From positions 8,851,504 to 8,915,503 of the forward strand of contig NC_088298.1 in assembly GCF_032854445.1 (NCBI RefSeq): a stretch of DNA of 64,000 bases, read 5' to 3'. This stretch comes from Liolophura sinensis. Taxonomy: Eukaryota > Mollusca > Polyplacophora > Chitonida > Chitonidae. Under the pieces are notes generated by a model that was not told the DNA's origin, made no database searches, and was given only the letters and a program-made list of their open reading frames with translations. A program made the position numbers and the translations under genes. Position 1 is the stretch's first letter; the number at the start of each line of letters is the position of its first letter. Positions 12,901-27,900 of the stretch are shown here, piece after piece.

Positions 12901-15900
12901 TGCTTGAGAACTTCTGCAGCCTACTGTAAATGACCTAAGCTTTTGCCCCCCCCCAAAAAAAATTTATATCATCAAATGAATTACTTGTGGTGCTGAACTT
13001 ACATATTTCATATAGGATATCATCTAACCTTCCAAACAATCCTCTTTCCAAAATCAACAGAATGTGACATATTAAGCACCTTACATGTGAGTGAGCGAGT
13101 GAGTGCTTGGGGTTTAATGTCGCTCTTAACAGTTTTTCAGACATATGATGACGAGGGAATCCTTAGAGTGCATGCAATGTGCCTCTTTCTTGCAGGACAG
13201 ATTTCCACCGCTCTTTTATCTAGTGCTGCTTCACCGAGACGACTTACCGAAGGCAAGCTGCCTCGCCCAAGCCATTATACACATTCGGGTCAACCAGTCG
13301 TTGCACTATCCCCTTTATTCTGAACGCCAAGGGTGGCCTTAGGTGTGACTTGACCCAGGATTAATCCTGGATCTACCCCTCCCAAAGCGGACGCTCGACC
13401 AGCTGTGCTATCCAGGCCAGTCACCTTACATGTAGTCAGGGGTAAAATTTTAGGTTATTTATGTGTGTTACATCAGATATTATGACAACCAGTTACTATG
13501 GTTACCAGTTCTTACCTAGAGTACAGTAGCCTCCTGCTGGACACACCTCTCCGGTGGTGCCATCTGTTGGCCCAGCCGTTGTAGCGCCCCCATAACAAAC
13601 GAAACCCGGGTCACATGGTCCGCGGGGCATGAGCAACCCCGGAGCATCACAGAATGACCCAGGGTCACACTGGGTGCAATTGTCAACTGCCTCCAAGTCT
13701 GGAAATACATAATCATGGGAAATGTGTGATGGGATGGGATTGGCAATGCATGATGGGATGCGAAATGCATGATAGGACAGCCAACTAGCTGCGGCTGTGG
13801 AACAGTACAGAGAGGTCAATTAAACTTATCTTGGACATTAGGGGTTACAAAACATTCAGCTATTGAATAATTCTTATTTATTTGATTGGTGTTTCATGAT
13901 GTGAGGCCACGCCAATTTTATTTTGAGGAATAAAAATAAAACTGACAATCCACCTATTTATTTTGTCTGGTCTTCATGATTTTTAGACTTTCCAATGATG
14001 GAAAAAATGCCATCAAAAACTCTCAGGAAAAACTGTCAGGATAATCCACATTTTTCACAAATTAAATGAATTTCAAGATTTTACTTTTATATCGTCCTCC
14101 AGCATTAAAAAGCGATTTATTCTGCGAGTAAAACTTGGTGTGGCCTAAGGAGAGATATCCATATTCATAAGGATGGCAGAAATTCACTTGTAACAAAATC
14201 AGAAATCCTGGGTACACATACTCTGAGTGTCTCCGTAGGTCCCTATTGGGCAGGGTGTAGGGGCAGACACCCCCGCCACGCAGAAGTAGCCACGGTCACA
14301 GTCCAGGGGTGTGGCTGTGCCCAGCGGGCAGTAGTACCCTGCAGGGCATGTTTTACAACTGCCAACATCTGGGGTGGCCGAAATGTCTGTGTAGGTACCC
14401 TCTGGACAAGGAACCTGTTAACGAAAAAAAAACAAAAACAAATTTCATTCAAACGAAATGTCCGGATTGCAAAGCAAATAAGAATTTATATAACCCTAAC
14501 ATAAAAAAAGTTTGATGCGAATTCAAATACACTAGTGCCAGTAATTGTTTTTAAATATTTTTCGAGCGAGAGCTGGTGAGATTATCTTAATAAAAAAAAA
14601 TGATTTGATATCATTAATAGATGAATTACATAATATTTGTGAATTTGTCGATTAACACGACTTAAAGGAGACGGATATCGGGTCTAGAATAAATATGACG
14701 AATGTTATGGCATATCATAGAAACATGTGAAGACCCTGTCAATCAAACATCATACACACCTACTGGGGTCCATAGGAGCCAATCAGAGATGAGTTAAATA
14801 TACTGAATACTTATAATCCTTGTCAATCAAACATCAAACACACCTGCTTGGGTCCAAATGAGCCAATCAGATATTGATCAACAATATGATGCCTGTCAAT
14901 CAAACATCATACACACCTGCTGTGGTCCACAGGAGCCAATCAGAGATGAGTCAAATATACTGAATATTCATGATCCTTGTCAATCAAACATCAAACACAC
15001 CTGCTTGGGCCCATATGAGCCAATCAGATATCGATCATCAATACAATGACACCTGTCAATCAAACATCATACACACCTGCTGTGGTCCATATGAGCCAAT
15101 CAGATATCGATCATCAATACAATGACACCTGTCAATCAAACACCATACACACCTGCTGTGGTCCATATGAGCCAATCAGAGATGGGTCACTCCCATAGGG
15201 GTTAGCGAAAGAGGTGGGGCAGTAGTAGCCAGGGTCACATGATCCAGTCTCCGTGAACGAGCCTTCTTGGCAATAGTATCCAGCAGGGCATGGGTCACAG
15301 TCGGATGTATTCATAGCTCCAGTGTCACGGTTTATAGTTCCAACTGGGCAGTTGATTTCCTCTACCGTAGCTGAGAACAGAAAAAAAATAGTAACTTGAA
15401 TGATTTATTTATTTATTTATTTGATTGGTGTTTTACGCCATACTCAAGAATATTTCACTTATACAACAGCGGCCAGCATTATGGTGGGAGGAAACTGGGC
15501 AGAGCCTGGGCGAAAATCAGGAAGCCAGCATGAGCTGGGCTTGCACTCCCAGCGACCGCATTGGTGAGAGACTCTTGGGTCATTACGCTGCACTAGCGTG
15601 CTAACCGACTGAGCCACGGAGGCCCCCAACTTGAATGAAATTGATTAAGTAATATGGAATATTTAGCTGGGATATCAAACTCCTGTCATGAGTTTTTGTT
15701 CAGGAATACACATATACTCTAGTTCTCCAACCTCTCTGCATATGAAAGAGCAACTTTCAGTGCAATTTATGTTCATTTATACTTAAGATTTTGTAGATTG
15801 GTTGGATTGGCCAATTTCAAGGCTTTATAAAAAGTATCAGCATATAATGAATAGTACCGTCACAATATGCTTAAATAAACACCTTAGAAAGATATGGAAA

Positions 15901-18900
15901 GGCTCAAAAATTACAGTTTTACCCATAAGGGGTGATTTAGAAAAAAAAATGTATACATGCACAAAAGAGCACCCAAATTTAAAAATGGCTGCACAAGAAC
16001 AAGTTTCATTCTAACAACAAAAAATTATCTTACCAGTTAAACTTTCTCACAAGCAATTTTAAAGACACAACATAAAAATTTCTCCAATGGAACACCAGCA
16101 TTCTCAGGTTGGTTCTGTGGTATAACTGTCTATAGAAGTTATTGTAGCAGAAGTACTGCATGATGGGGAAAAAAACCTGACTTCAGGCTTTTCATGACCT
16201 AGAAAAAAGTCACTTTCCACTAACAGGCTTTTCAAAGTTTTCAAAGCACTGTATGATCCAAGTGACTGCAGGAATTCTTCAACCTTTGCAAAAGTTTGCA
16301 AGATGTTTATTTAAGCATGTTTTGTCTGTAGATTGACAAAACTGCAATTCTTCTGAACATTGGATTCTGGCCAACCAGCCCAATGTAGTTTGGTCTCCAA
16401 AGTGACATTAAAGAGGTGTATTTATCAGACTAAAAGTTGCTCTTTAGCATCTGAAAAGGTGGAGGAAACAGGGTGGCTGACTTCAGCATATGTAGTTTAT
16501 GTAAACAGCCCCCTACCCTCATGTTTGTTAGAACCCTTACCCTCAGGGCAGTACTGCCCCCTGGAGCAGTCCGTCGCCTGGGAGACATCAGAGAGTCCAC
16601 CTGCGCAGAATTTACCGGCTGGGCATTTCTTGTTGTTAATCATGTCAGAGTATGATGTTGTCGCGCTGTCACAGTAATACCTGCAACCAGTTCACACAAA
16701 ATTTAGTTTCAAAACAATGACTTCAGTTTTTAGATCATAGACGTAGATTTCATTCTCCCCCAGAGTTCATTCTGTCTTAAAGTTTTTTTAAGATTGCAAA
16801 ATTACATCATTTGCATAAGTTTAATTATCTATGTAAAAAAGGTTTTTATTTATTTGATTGGTGTTTTACGCCGTATTCAAAAATATTTCACTTATACGAC
16901 GGCCAGCATTATGGTGGGAGGAAACCGGGCATAGCCCCGGGGGAAACCCACGACCATCCTCAGGTTGCTGGCAAACCTTCCCACTCATGGCCGGAGAGGA
17001 AGCCAGCATGAGCTGGACTTGAACTCACAGGGACCGCATTGGTGAGAGGCTCCTGGGTCATTATGCTGTGTTAGTGCGCTAACCAACTGAGCCACGGAGG
17101 CCCCCATGCAAAGAAGAGTTCTTCTACAGGGGTGACATGTAAGTATATATGAGATACATATTTCATAGAAGTTCCTTGAAGAGTTCAACATATTTTGTGT
17201 TTACAACCATTTAACAAAATGTAAATGATCCCAATGACCTTGGAAAAATTTAACCAAGGTCACAACAAAAATAGGATTCTTCCCAATGCCAATGGTTACA
17301 CGTGGTATAAATTTGGTCTTGGCAAACCTGAAAGCGTTCAAATACAAGGGACAAACAGACTCATGTCAACCTCTACAGCACTACCCACAAAAGAACAATT
17401 TACAACAAGGGATCAGCAGTAAAATGTGTGAAAATAATATGTAAAGTTATATGATACCATCACTCACCCCACTTGACAGTCAGGACACTCCCACTGGCCT
17501 GGTTTGGTGTACTTGCCCAGCCCACAAGGGGAGGGGTTGATTGTCCCCACCCCACAGTAATACCCTGCTGTACAGGTCAGGCAATCTGACTCGCCCTTAG
17601 CAGTGTCACCTGAGAGAGACAAATGTGACTGGTTGATTAACAAAATGACCAAGGAATAAATAACATGTACTACAAAGACATGTGACTGGCTGACTGACTG
17701 AGTGACTATCCAATGAACTGATAACATCTGCAGCTCAGAACGAATATGACTGATAAATATGATTTTAGGTCTGCCAGCAACATGCAAATGGATCTTGGGT
17801 TTCCCCTGGGCTCTGCCCGATTTCCTCCCATCATAATGCTGGCTGCCATTGTATTGTATTGTAAGTGAAATATTCTTGAGCACGGCGTAAAACGAGAATC
17901 AAATAAATAAATAAATAAAATATGATTGGATGATTGACTGACTGACCAATGAACTGATAGCCTGCAAGGTCAGTATAAAAGCTATCCTAGCCTTGAAGAA
18001 ATCAGGCACAGCTTGGAAGAAACCAAACATAATCTGAAAGAAACAAGGATAGTCTGGAGGAAACCATCAAGTTAAGCTGTGTTTCTCCACAAGCCGTCAG
18101 GCACTAATTGTTACAAGAATCCAACAAAATGGGTAAAGTTGTCTGAGCTAGGACAATCAGGCAGTTCAGTCGCCATGGAAACTAAATAATACAGGTAAAG
18201 TGATGTTCTTACATACCTCCGACATACTGGTCGGTGGTACCAATCGTTGAGGAGATGATCCCGTAGGGCATGTACGTTCCTTGAGGGCAACTCTCCGGGA
18301 TGCTCACGGCAAATTCACAAAATTTACCTGTACAAAACATGACATATCTCGCATAACAAAACTGTTCACCCCTGGATCATGATCAGTTTGTTGTAATTTA
18401 AGATGTTCAACACACACAAATTTACACACAAACACAAAAGGATGAATAATAGTTAAACACAAAGCAAAGACGAATATTGATTTAAATCTTTCCTCTTCAT
18501 CAAAATTGGATCACCAAAGACAGATCCTGTCAATTTAAGAAAATCAGGAAGAAACATTAACTCTTTTTTTTTTTTCACAAAATTGGAAGTACATAAGTCA
18601 GATGGCCTAAATTCATTTTATTTTTCATTAATGGAGAAAACCACTAACCTTTGCCAACTTACTGACAGACTTTCCCACAAAATGTACAGGTATGTACAGC
18701 ATGTTGGTGGAAGACAAGTTGTTCTAACGATCATTTTTAGACCAGACAAACATCACAGACAACATATTGTCACCATGGCACCCATGACCCTGTGAGAGCG
18801 GGGAAATTTACAAATTCCTTGTCCCAAAGCGATCTAGGTTTAAACTTGCTGTATTTCCATACCTTGGGTGCAATTTTTACACTGAACTTCCTCGTAAAGG

Positions 18901-21900
18901 CCATATTCATCGTTGTACGTTCCGTTAGGGCAGCCATATTGACTGGCAAACTTTGTGCCACTGGGGCAGTAGTATCCTGGGGGGCAAACGTCCGTTGGCG
19001 TGGACTCTCCACCTAAAGGAGGTACAAAAAAAATTGACAAATCCACAGTTTTTTGGAAAAGGTCTGTGGGTCCACATTTTTTAAATTTTAATGTAAAATT
19101 GCATATATTGAGAAAAGAAGTGTCCCAAGGAGCTGTGACTTTTAAGTACAGCTTACTTTACTGTTAACTGGTATTTAACCTACATCAAATGTCTTATAGA
19201 ACATGATAAGTAAAATCAAATCCACAAACCATCATTTCTATCATTTCAATAACACCTTACCCTGACTTTTCGAGCAATATCTGGAAATAGCAATTTTCAG
19301 GAAATTAGTCCCTAATTCAGACAACTATGATAGCAACTTGGGAAAGAGGTTATTACAAATGGGGCCAAATATCGCCCCCTGGGGTACAGGTAGATTCAGA
19401 TTTTTATACTGAAACTGAATAACCCTAAATGATCTAACATTTTGTCCACAAAAGTGCATTCTTAGAGGCAAAAAAATGACACAAAATATTATTTTTGGTG
19501 CGGACACTTACAATTTTCCGGTAGAATATCATTCAATGTCAATAAAACTCTCAAAATCAGGAAAAATGAGCAAGTTAATTGTGGACGAAATTTAGGGTCA
19601 TTTAGGGTATTAATCATCAACAATTTTGATAACGGGCTATAATTTTCAACTGGACACATCTTACCACTCTGCAGAACCTCTGCACCCAACTCACCTATAC
19701 AGTAGTAGGTCTGCGGACAGGTGTCACACTGGCTGGCTTCGTACAAATCAGAGCGGTTACTATAGGTGCCCGCCGGGCAGGGGAAGCGGACTGGAGAGGG
19801 GGTCTGCAGGGGGCAGTAGTACCCTGGGCTACATGGCTGGGGCGGGTTCAGGGTCTCGCCTAAGGAAAGGAAAAGGTTGATTGACAGATTGAAAGATTGA
19901 CTGACTAACTGGTAGACTGATTTATTGATTAGCTGACTGACTGACTGACGCCATACTCGCTACTATTTCACTGATACAATGGCGGTCAGTTCTATGGGTG
20001 GAGGAAAACTTAGCGCCACAGGTATATTGTTAACCACAGACCTCTGGTAAGTTACACAATAGCTATAGGAGAATCCTAGCATTCCTCTACTATTCATTTA
20101 TCATGTTAAAGGCCATAACAGGCGGATTTCAATTACAGTTTTCATGCATTTCAAAAAATGTAATAAAAAAAATAAAGAATAGCATTCTTGGAATTGATAT
20201 CAGCACAAAATCGCTTTCTAGATGATGCCCATTTTATGTAAAGTTGGTCTGCTCTTTTAAGCATGTGGACATACTGTTGTGCTCTGTGGAAGATACGGTG
20301 ACAGGCAACTGGTGCACCACCAGCAAACCACAAGCAAACTGATAACAGACTACTGGCATGCCTGTGGAGATGGAGCTTTACATACAGCTGCCCTGGTGCA
20401 GCTTTTTCACACACATCAGCAAAACCTCTAACCTGTTCCAAAGCCGCAGTATTTTCCTCGGGGACATGCGTCACATTCGTCAGCTGAGGTCAGGTTCGTT
20501 TGCCCAGAGTAGGTTCCTGGGAGGCAAGGGAACTGGTCAGGCATAATTGTCCCCGGGGGACAGAAGTAACCTGGCAGGGTAGATAATTTTGGAATATAAG
20601 TCCAGGGTATATACATGTATGACCAAGCTGGCAGTATTTTAGCTGTATCATGGTGAGAATCAAGGATCGAGATTAGAAATGTAGTAAGTACTTCAAAAAC
20701 AATGCTATGGACACAAAAAGCTTTTAAATTTGCATATTTAATTAGAATTTTGCTTTAAGCCATACTAAAAAATATTTCACTTATATTTATTTATTAATTT
20801 ATTGCATTGGTGTTTTACGCCGTACTCAAGGATATTTCACCTATACGACAACAGCCAGCATTATTGTGGGAGGAAACCGGGGTAACCCACGACCATCCGC
20901 AGACTGCTGGCAGACCTTCCCAAGTACGGTTGGAGAGGAGGCCAGCATGAGTTGGTGGGGGGGAGCTAAACCCATGACCATCCACAGGTTGCTGACAGAC
21001 TGTCTCTAGCTATTAAATGTTTGTTTTTATTTACAGTAAGTCACCTTTAATTTCATGGAACTGTCATATTTTCTGTATCACAACAGATTTTATTTGACTG
21101 TTGTCATTCTGATTACTCTGTAACGACACTCGTCTGTTTGACGGAAGACTTGGAAGAAAACGAGAGTGCACATGAGATTTTGTTTTGAGAATCATGAATC
21201 CCCAGAATAAAAGAGTACAACTAGTTCTGATACAGCTTTACTATGTTTTTTCCCTTTTTATCTATTTTCGTCCATCCCTCTCTCTTTCCCCGTTGTATTC
21301 AGAGTTACTCGCACTTACCTTCCTTGCACGGCAAAGTGCACTCGATCTGTCCCACTTCTGGACAAGCCAGCCCCGGCTCACATTTCCTACAGTTTAGTTC
21401 ATGTCCTGTGTTATTATCAGGGTTGTACTTGCCGGGGTCACATGGGATGGGTGAGGTTCGGGGTTCTGCTGCATTACCCCAGGGGCAGTAAGACCCCGCA
21501 GGGCAGGATAAGCACTGAGTGGCATCTGCCAGGCAATGAAGAAAGATTGTGTGAATGATAAGTTTGATGGCGCTTCCTCACTATTATAGCCATGTCATAA
21601 TGATAAACAGTTTCACACTATTATAGCCATGTCATCACGATAAACACTTCCACACTACTACAGCCATGTCATCATGATAAACACTTCCACACTACTACAG
21701 CCATGTCATCATGATAAACACTTCCTCACTATTACAGCCATGTCATCACGATAAACACTTCCACACTATTATAGCCATGTCATCATGATAAACACTTCCT
21801 CACTATTATAACCATGTCATCATGATAAACAGTTCCACACTATTATAGCCATGTCACCATGATAAACACTTCCTCACTATTATAGCCATGTCATCATGAT

Positions 21901-24900
21901 AAACAGTTTCACACTATTATAGCCATGTCACCATGATAAACACTTCCTCACTATTATAGCCATGTCATCATGATAAACAGTTTCACACTATTATAGCCAT
22001 GTCATCACGATAAACACTTCCTCACTATTATAGCCATGTCATCATGATAAACAGTTCCACACTATTATAGCCATGTCACCATGATAAACACTTCCACACT
22101 ATTATAGCCATGTCACCATGATAAACACTTCCTCACTATTATAGCCATGTCACCATGATAAACACTTCCTCACTATTATAGCCATGTCATCATGATAAAC
22201 AGTTTCACACTATTATAGCCATGTCATCACGATAAACACTTCCTCACTATTATAGCCATGTCATCACGATAAACACTTCCACACTATTATAACCATGTCA
22301 TCATGATAAACACTTCCACACTATTATAGCCATGCCACCATGATAAACACTTCCTCACTATTATAGCCATGTCATCATGATAAACAGTTTCACACTATTA
22401 TAGCCATGTCATCACGATAAACACTTCCTCACTATTATAGCCATGTCATCATGATAAACAGTTCCACACTATTATAGCCATGTCATCATGATAAACACTT
22501 CACACTATCATAGCCATGTCATCATGATAAACACTTCCACAGTATTACAGCCATGTCATCATGATAAACACTTCCACAATATTACAGCCATGTCATCATG
22601 ATAAACACTTCCACACTACTACAGCCATGTCATCATGATAAACACTTCCACACTATTATAGCCATGTCATCGTGATAAACACTTCCACACTACTACAGCC
22701 ATGTCATCATGATAAACACTTCCACACTATTACAGCCATGTCATCGTGATAAACACTTCCACACTATTATAGCCATGTCATCATGATAAACACTTCCTCA
22801 CTATTATAACCATGTCATCATGATAAATAGTTCCACACTATTACAGCCATGTTATCATGATAAACACTTCCACACTATTATAGCCATGTCATCATGATAA
22901 ACACTTCCACACTATTATAGCCATGTCATCATGATAAATAGTTCCACACTATTACAGTCATGTTATCATGATAAACACTTCCACACTATTATAGCCATGT
23001 CATCATGATAAACACTTCCACACTATTATAGCCATGTCATCATGATAAATAGTTCCACACTATTACAGTCATGTTATCATGATAAACACTTCCACACTAT
23101 TATAGCCATGTCATCATGATAAACACTTCCACACTATTATAGCCATGTCATCATGATAAACACTTCCTCACTATTATAGCCATGTCATCATGATAAACAC
23201 TTCCACACTATTATAGCCATGTCATCACAATAAACACTTTCACACTATTATAGCCATGTCATCATGATAAACACTTCCACACTACTACAGCCATGTCATC
23301 ATGATAAACACTTCCACACTATTATAGCCATGTCATCACAATAAACACTTTCACACTATTATAGCCATGTCATCATGATAAATAGTTCCACACTATTAGT
23401 CATGTTATCATGATAAACACTTCCACACTATTATAGCCATGTCATCATGATAAACACTTCCACACTATTATAGCCATGTCATCATGATAAACACTTCCAC
23501 ACTATTATAGCCATGTCATCATGATAAACACTTCCACACTATTATAGCCATGTCATCACAATAAACACTTTCACACTATTATAGCCATGTCATCATGATA
23601 AACACTTCCACACTACTACAGCCATGTCATCATGATAAACACTTCCACACTATTATAGCCATGTCATCACAATAAACACTTTCACACTATTATAGCCATG
23701 TCATCATGATAAACACTTCCACACTACTACAGCCATGTCATCATGATAAACACTTCCACACTATTATAGCCATGTCATCATGATAAACACTTCCTCACTA
23801 TTATAGCCATGTCATCACGATGAACACTTCCACACTATTATAGCCATGTCATCACGATGAACACTTCCATACTATTATAGCCATGTCATCACGATAAACA
23901 GTTCCACACCATTATAGCCATGTCATCATGATAAACACTTCCACACTATTATAGCCATGTCATCATGATAAACACTTCCACACTACTATAGCCATGTCAT
24001 CATGATAAACACTTCCACACTACTACAGCCATGTCATCATGATAAACACTTCCTCACTATTACAGCCATGTCATCATGATAAACACTTCCACACTATTAT
24101 AGCCATGTCATCATGATAAACACTTCCACACTCTTATAGCCATGTCATCATGATAAACACTTCCTCACTATTACAGCCATGTCATCATGATAAACACTTC
24201 CACAGTATTATAGGCATGTCATCGTGAAAAACACTTCCACAATGTTATAGCCGTTTCATCACCATAAACACTGCCACACTATTATAGCCATGTCATCACG
24301 ATAAACAGTTCCACACTATTATAGCCATGTCACCATGATAAACACTTCCACAATATTATAGCCAAGTAATCATGATAAACACTTCCACACTATTATAGCC
24401 ATGTCATCACGATAAACACTTCCTCACTATTACAGCCATGTAATCATGATAAACACTTCCACACTGTTATAGCCACTTTCACAATATTATAGCCATGTCA
24501 TCATGAATATAAAAGGCCTTACATGTAGACTAGCTAGTGCCTTTTTTTTGTTGAAATACTGTAGCCATATTGTGGAAACAAGAAAGAAACCAGTTAAGAA
24601 ACTTCTGGACAATGCCTCAAAAAAATATATTTAAAGAAAAATTTCTGTCTGAATCCTCCTTGAATTTTTTTGCCTTCAAGAGCCATATCAGTGTCACAAG
24701 CTTTACACAAAGTTTACAACTTTTACAAACAAAGTTAAATGATAAATACTGAGATTATCCGAGTTCGCAAGTTCTGCAGGAGCTTTGTGTCATTTTGTCA
24801 GTTTTCTGTCATTTCCATTTTTGCCTCGTGTGACATTACACAAGAAATGAACTTGCTTCACTTTCTACTTACTCTCTAATCCTGTTTCAGAACTATAGGT

Positions 24901-27900
24901 CCCAATAGGGCAGGGATTTTGGAAGCCGGATCCCTGACTTCCAGTACAATAAAACCCTGCAGGACAGTCCAGTCCGTCATTGGACGAGCCACTGGGGCAG
25001 TATTTCCCAGCAGGACATGGTAAGCAATCCGATTGGCTGGTTGCATTGATGTGTGGGTTATAAGTCCCAGCTACAACAGAATCAAACAGACATATGATCA
25101 AAACAACTAATTAATACAACGTTGGAAATTTACACGCGCATGTTCATAGCATTTATCCGTTAAGCCATAATCATTCATTCATAGCATTTATCAAGTGATT
25201 CCTCGTACAAACCTAGCAGACCTCATGCTAGCAAGTATATTCACTGTGTTTCAACCAAAGCTTAGCATTTTTCATGTCGGACATTTTGCTTGGTTCTGAA
25301 TGATTCATCTGACTTATAGTGTGCTACTTGTTTTATAAAAAGTTTTCTTTTTGGTGAAGTTTAATTAATTTCTGTATCAGAAAAACTTAAGCGTCTGCAA
25401 CAAAAATCAACTAATCATGACATATACAGATACAGGTTTTAACCGACAAAGACACTGTATCTGGACGTAAACTTTCAATGAACATACAAGAAAAATATGT
25501 ATGTGCAAGAGAAATGGCTGGATCTGAACCAGGGGAGATAACTGAGGGAGGCAAGTAATTTGGAATGGGCTTTATGCGGGAAGAAAATGTTTTTTTATAC
25601 ACTGCATTTCAGCATTTTGCCTGTCTGATTGATTCATCCACCTTGTAGGGTCACTTAAGAGTCTGATTATTTTTCTTATCAGAAAAACTGGTGTTAGCAC
25701 CAAAAGTGTCATTTTCAGGCCTTTATATGCTTCTGGAAGTGCATTTTAACACACCAAACCTACAGTGAAATACAGTAAGATTGTTTTTTTTTTTTTCTTA
25801 ATACTGATCAAAAATTTCAACTGAGGTGGCCAGGGCAGCCTGACTTCAGCGAATCAGAGAAAGACAAACATTCACCAAGCCAAAAACAGGCAAAAATACA
25901 CCTACACGGTGTCTTTAATACCCATCTTTAACAAAAACAATTTGGCATTCATTTCACACACCACTGACAACATTCTTGCATAATTGATGTCACAGCTGCG
26001 TCTTGATCAGTGAGCGAGTTCAAAGCTACATGTAGGTGTCAATTTCACCTGCATGGTTTCACTAATTAACAAGCACAACTGCTCAGGTAGGTAATAAATA
26101 ATGCATTACTAACGAGAAAGCTGCAGGTATTTTTACTATGTGTTAGAGTGGAGACTACACCAAAGTATTTAAGTATAAACCATTCCTATACAGTATTATT
26201 TATAGACATGCCGAAAACGAAACAAATTTTTAAAACCGATCTTTAAAAAACACAAATCTTATAGTCTGTTTCAGTACTATATTTAACAATGTCATTTCTT
26301 GATTCTTATACATTTGACTGGTATCTGACCCACAAATTGTTTGTCTCATATGGCGTAGGAGGAAACTAATTTATGCATGTATCTATCATGTATATATGAA
26401 TTTTAATGTCGTATATGTGTACCTAAAACATGTTTCAGCCTTATGATGTCAAGAAGTCGTAAAATGTGTGTACATATACTGTATCTTGTGGCAGGGCGAG
26501 TCCATGCGGCCAAAGTGATGCTGCCATTGAAGTATCATGTCCAAGACACCAGACATGACACTCCACCCTGTCACATTATACATGTACTGACTTAACAATT
26601 CTTCAGTGTTATGACATCAAAGAGTCATTAGGTGTGTTAACATACATGTATATGTATATTGTGTCTTCCTGTGGCAGGGTGAGTCCATGCCAGCAAAGTG
26701 CTGTCGACACTGAAGTGTCATGTCCAAGACACCAGACATGACACCCCACCCAATCTCATTATACTGACACCAGGCCTATCATGGTTAGTTTCTGATCGGC
26801 TGCAGCAAGAACAGGCAATACTGTAGCTGCCTGAACCAGGAATAAGGATTTGGATCAACAATTTCATGTGTATACTCGAATTTCTCAACTATTTTGCATA
26901 CATATAAACGCAATTTTCAGTGTGATTTATGCACCTTTTAATTGGATTTTGGAGAGATTTGGTCTAGAAATACGCAAAATGCTGTGTTTTCATCACATGT
27001 AATAAACAATCATATGAAAACAGCGCAGAATTTATTTATTTGTTTATTTATTTATTTATTTGATTGGTGTTTTGCGCCATACTCAAAATATTTCACTTCT
27101 ACGACGGCAGCCAGCAATATAGTGGTAGGAAACCCGGGCAGAGCCCAAGGGAAACCCATGACCATCCAGTGGTTGCTGGCATTAATGAGAGGCTCACTGT
27201 GCCACAGTGGCGTGCTAACCACCTCGGCCATAGATGCTCTCAATGCAGTAGGATTAAGACGTAATTCTTACCAGGACAGGGATAGTCAGTGGGTGCTGTG
27301 GTTCCTGGTAAACAGTAGTAACCCTCGGGGCAAGGCGTACTCTCATAGTTCTCTACCCCAGGGCCTTGACAGTAGTATCCTGAAACAAATGACAGTAGTC
27401 AAGTCTTTTGAGTTGGAAATAAAACTGAAACAACGCTCAGAAAAATTAAAGACTGCATTCAAAATAAATTTAACTTTTCTATTGATTTTTTATGATATCA
27501 AACAAACAAACTGATTAAATTTATATGATTCTCTCCATAAGATTTCCATCCAGTGCAGGTAATCAACATACGATAGACGGGTAAAAAATAGTAAAGCATT
27601 TGTGAAAAAAAAAAGTGAAAGTTCTATGTAAGACTGTATGTCCAATATAAACAGCAATATAAAACTAACCGACATATATATACTACACAAATAGTTATTT
27701 TACAACTGCCATTTGAGATATAATAAGGACAGAAAAATGCATGCTAATGATTATGAACTGTCCTCTTTTCAACCATGGATGCTCTTAGCACTGCAACTAC
27801 AGACATGCTCCAGGAACACACAAAAATGCAGGCTATAATTAATCAGTTACATGGTTACTACGTGAGAGGATACAGAAATATACGGTGTCAGTAACCCTCA

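Noticed and set aside
21585-24505. Regular 37-bp repeats resembling a CRISPR array
   Set aside because: Units are contiguous with no unique spacers, and the setting is an intron of an animal gene.
26942-27514. 190-residue plus-strand open frame
   Set aside because: It is made of a SINE, the antisense of exon 17 and AT-rich intron sequence.
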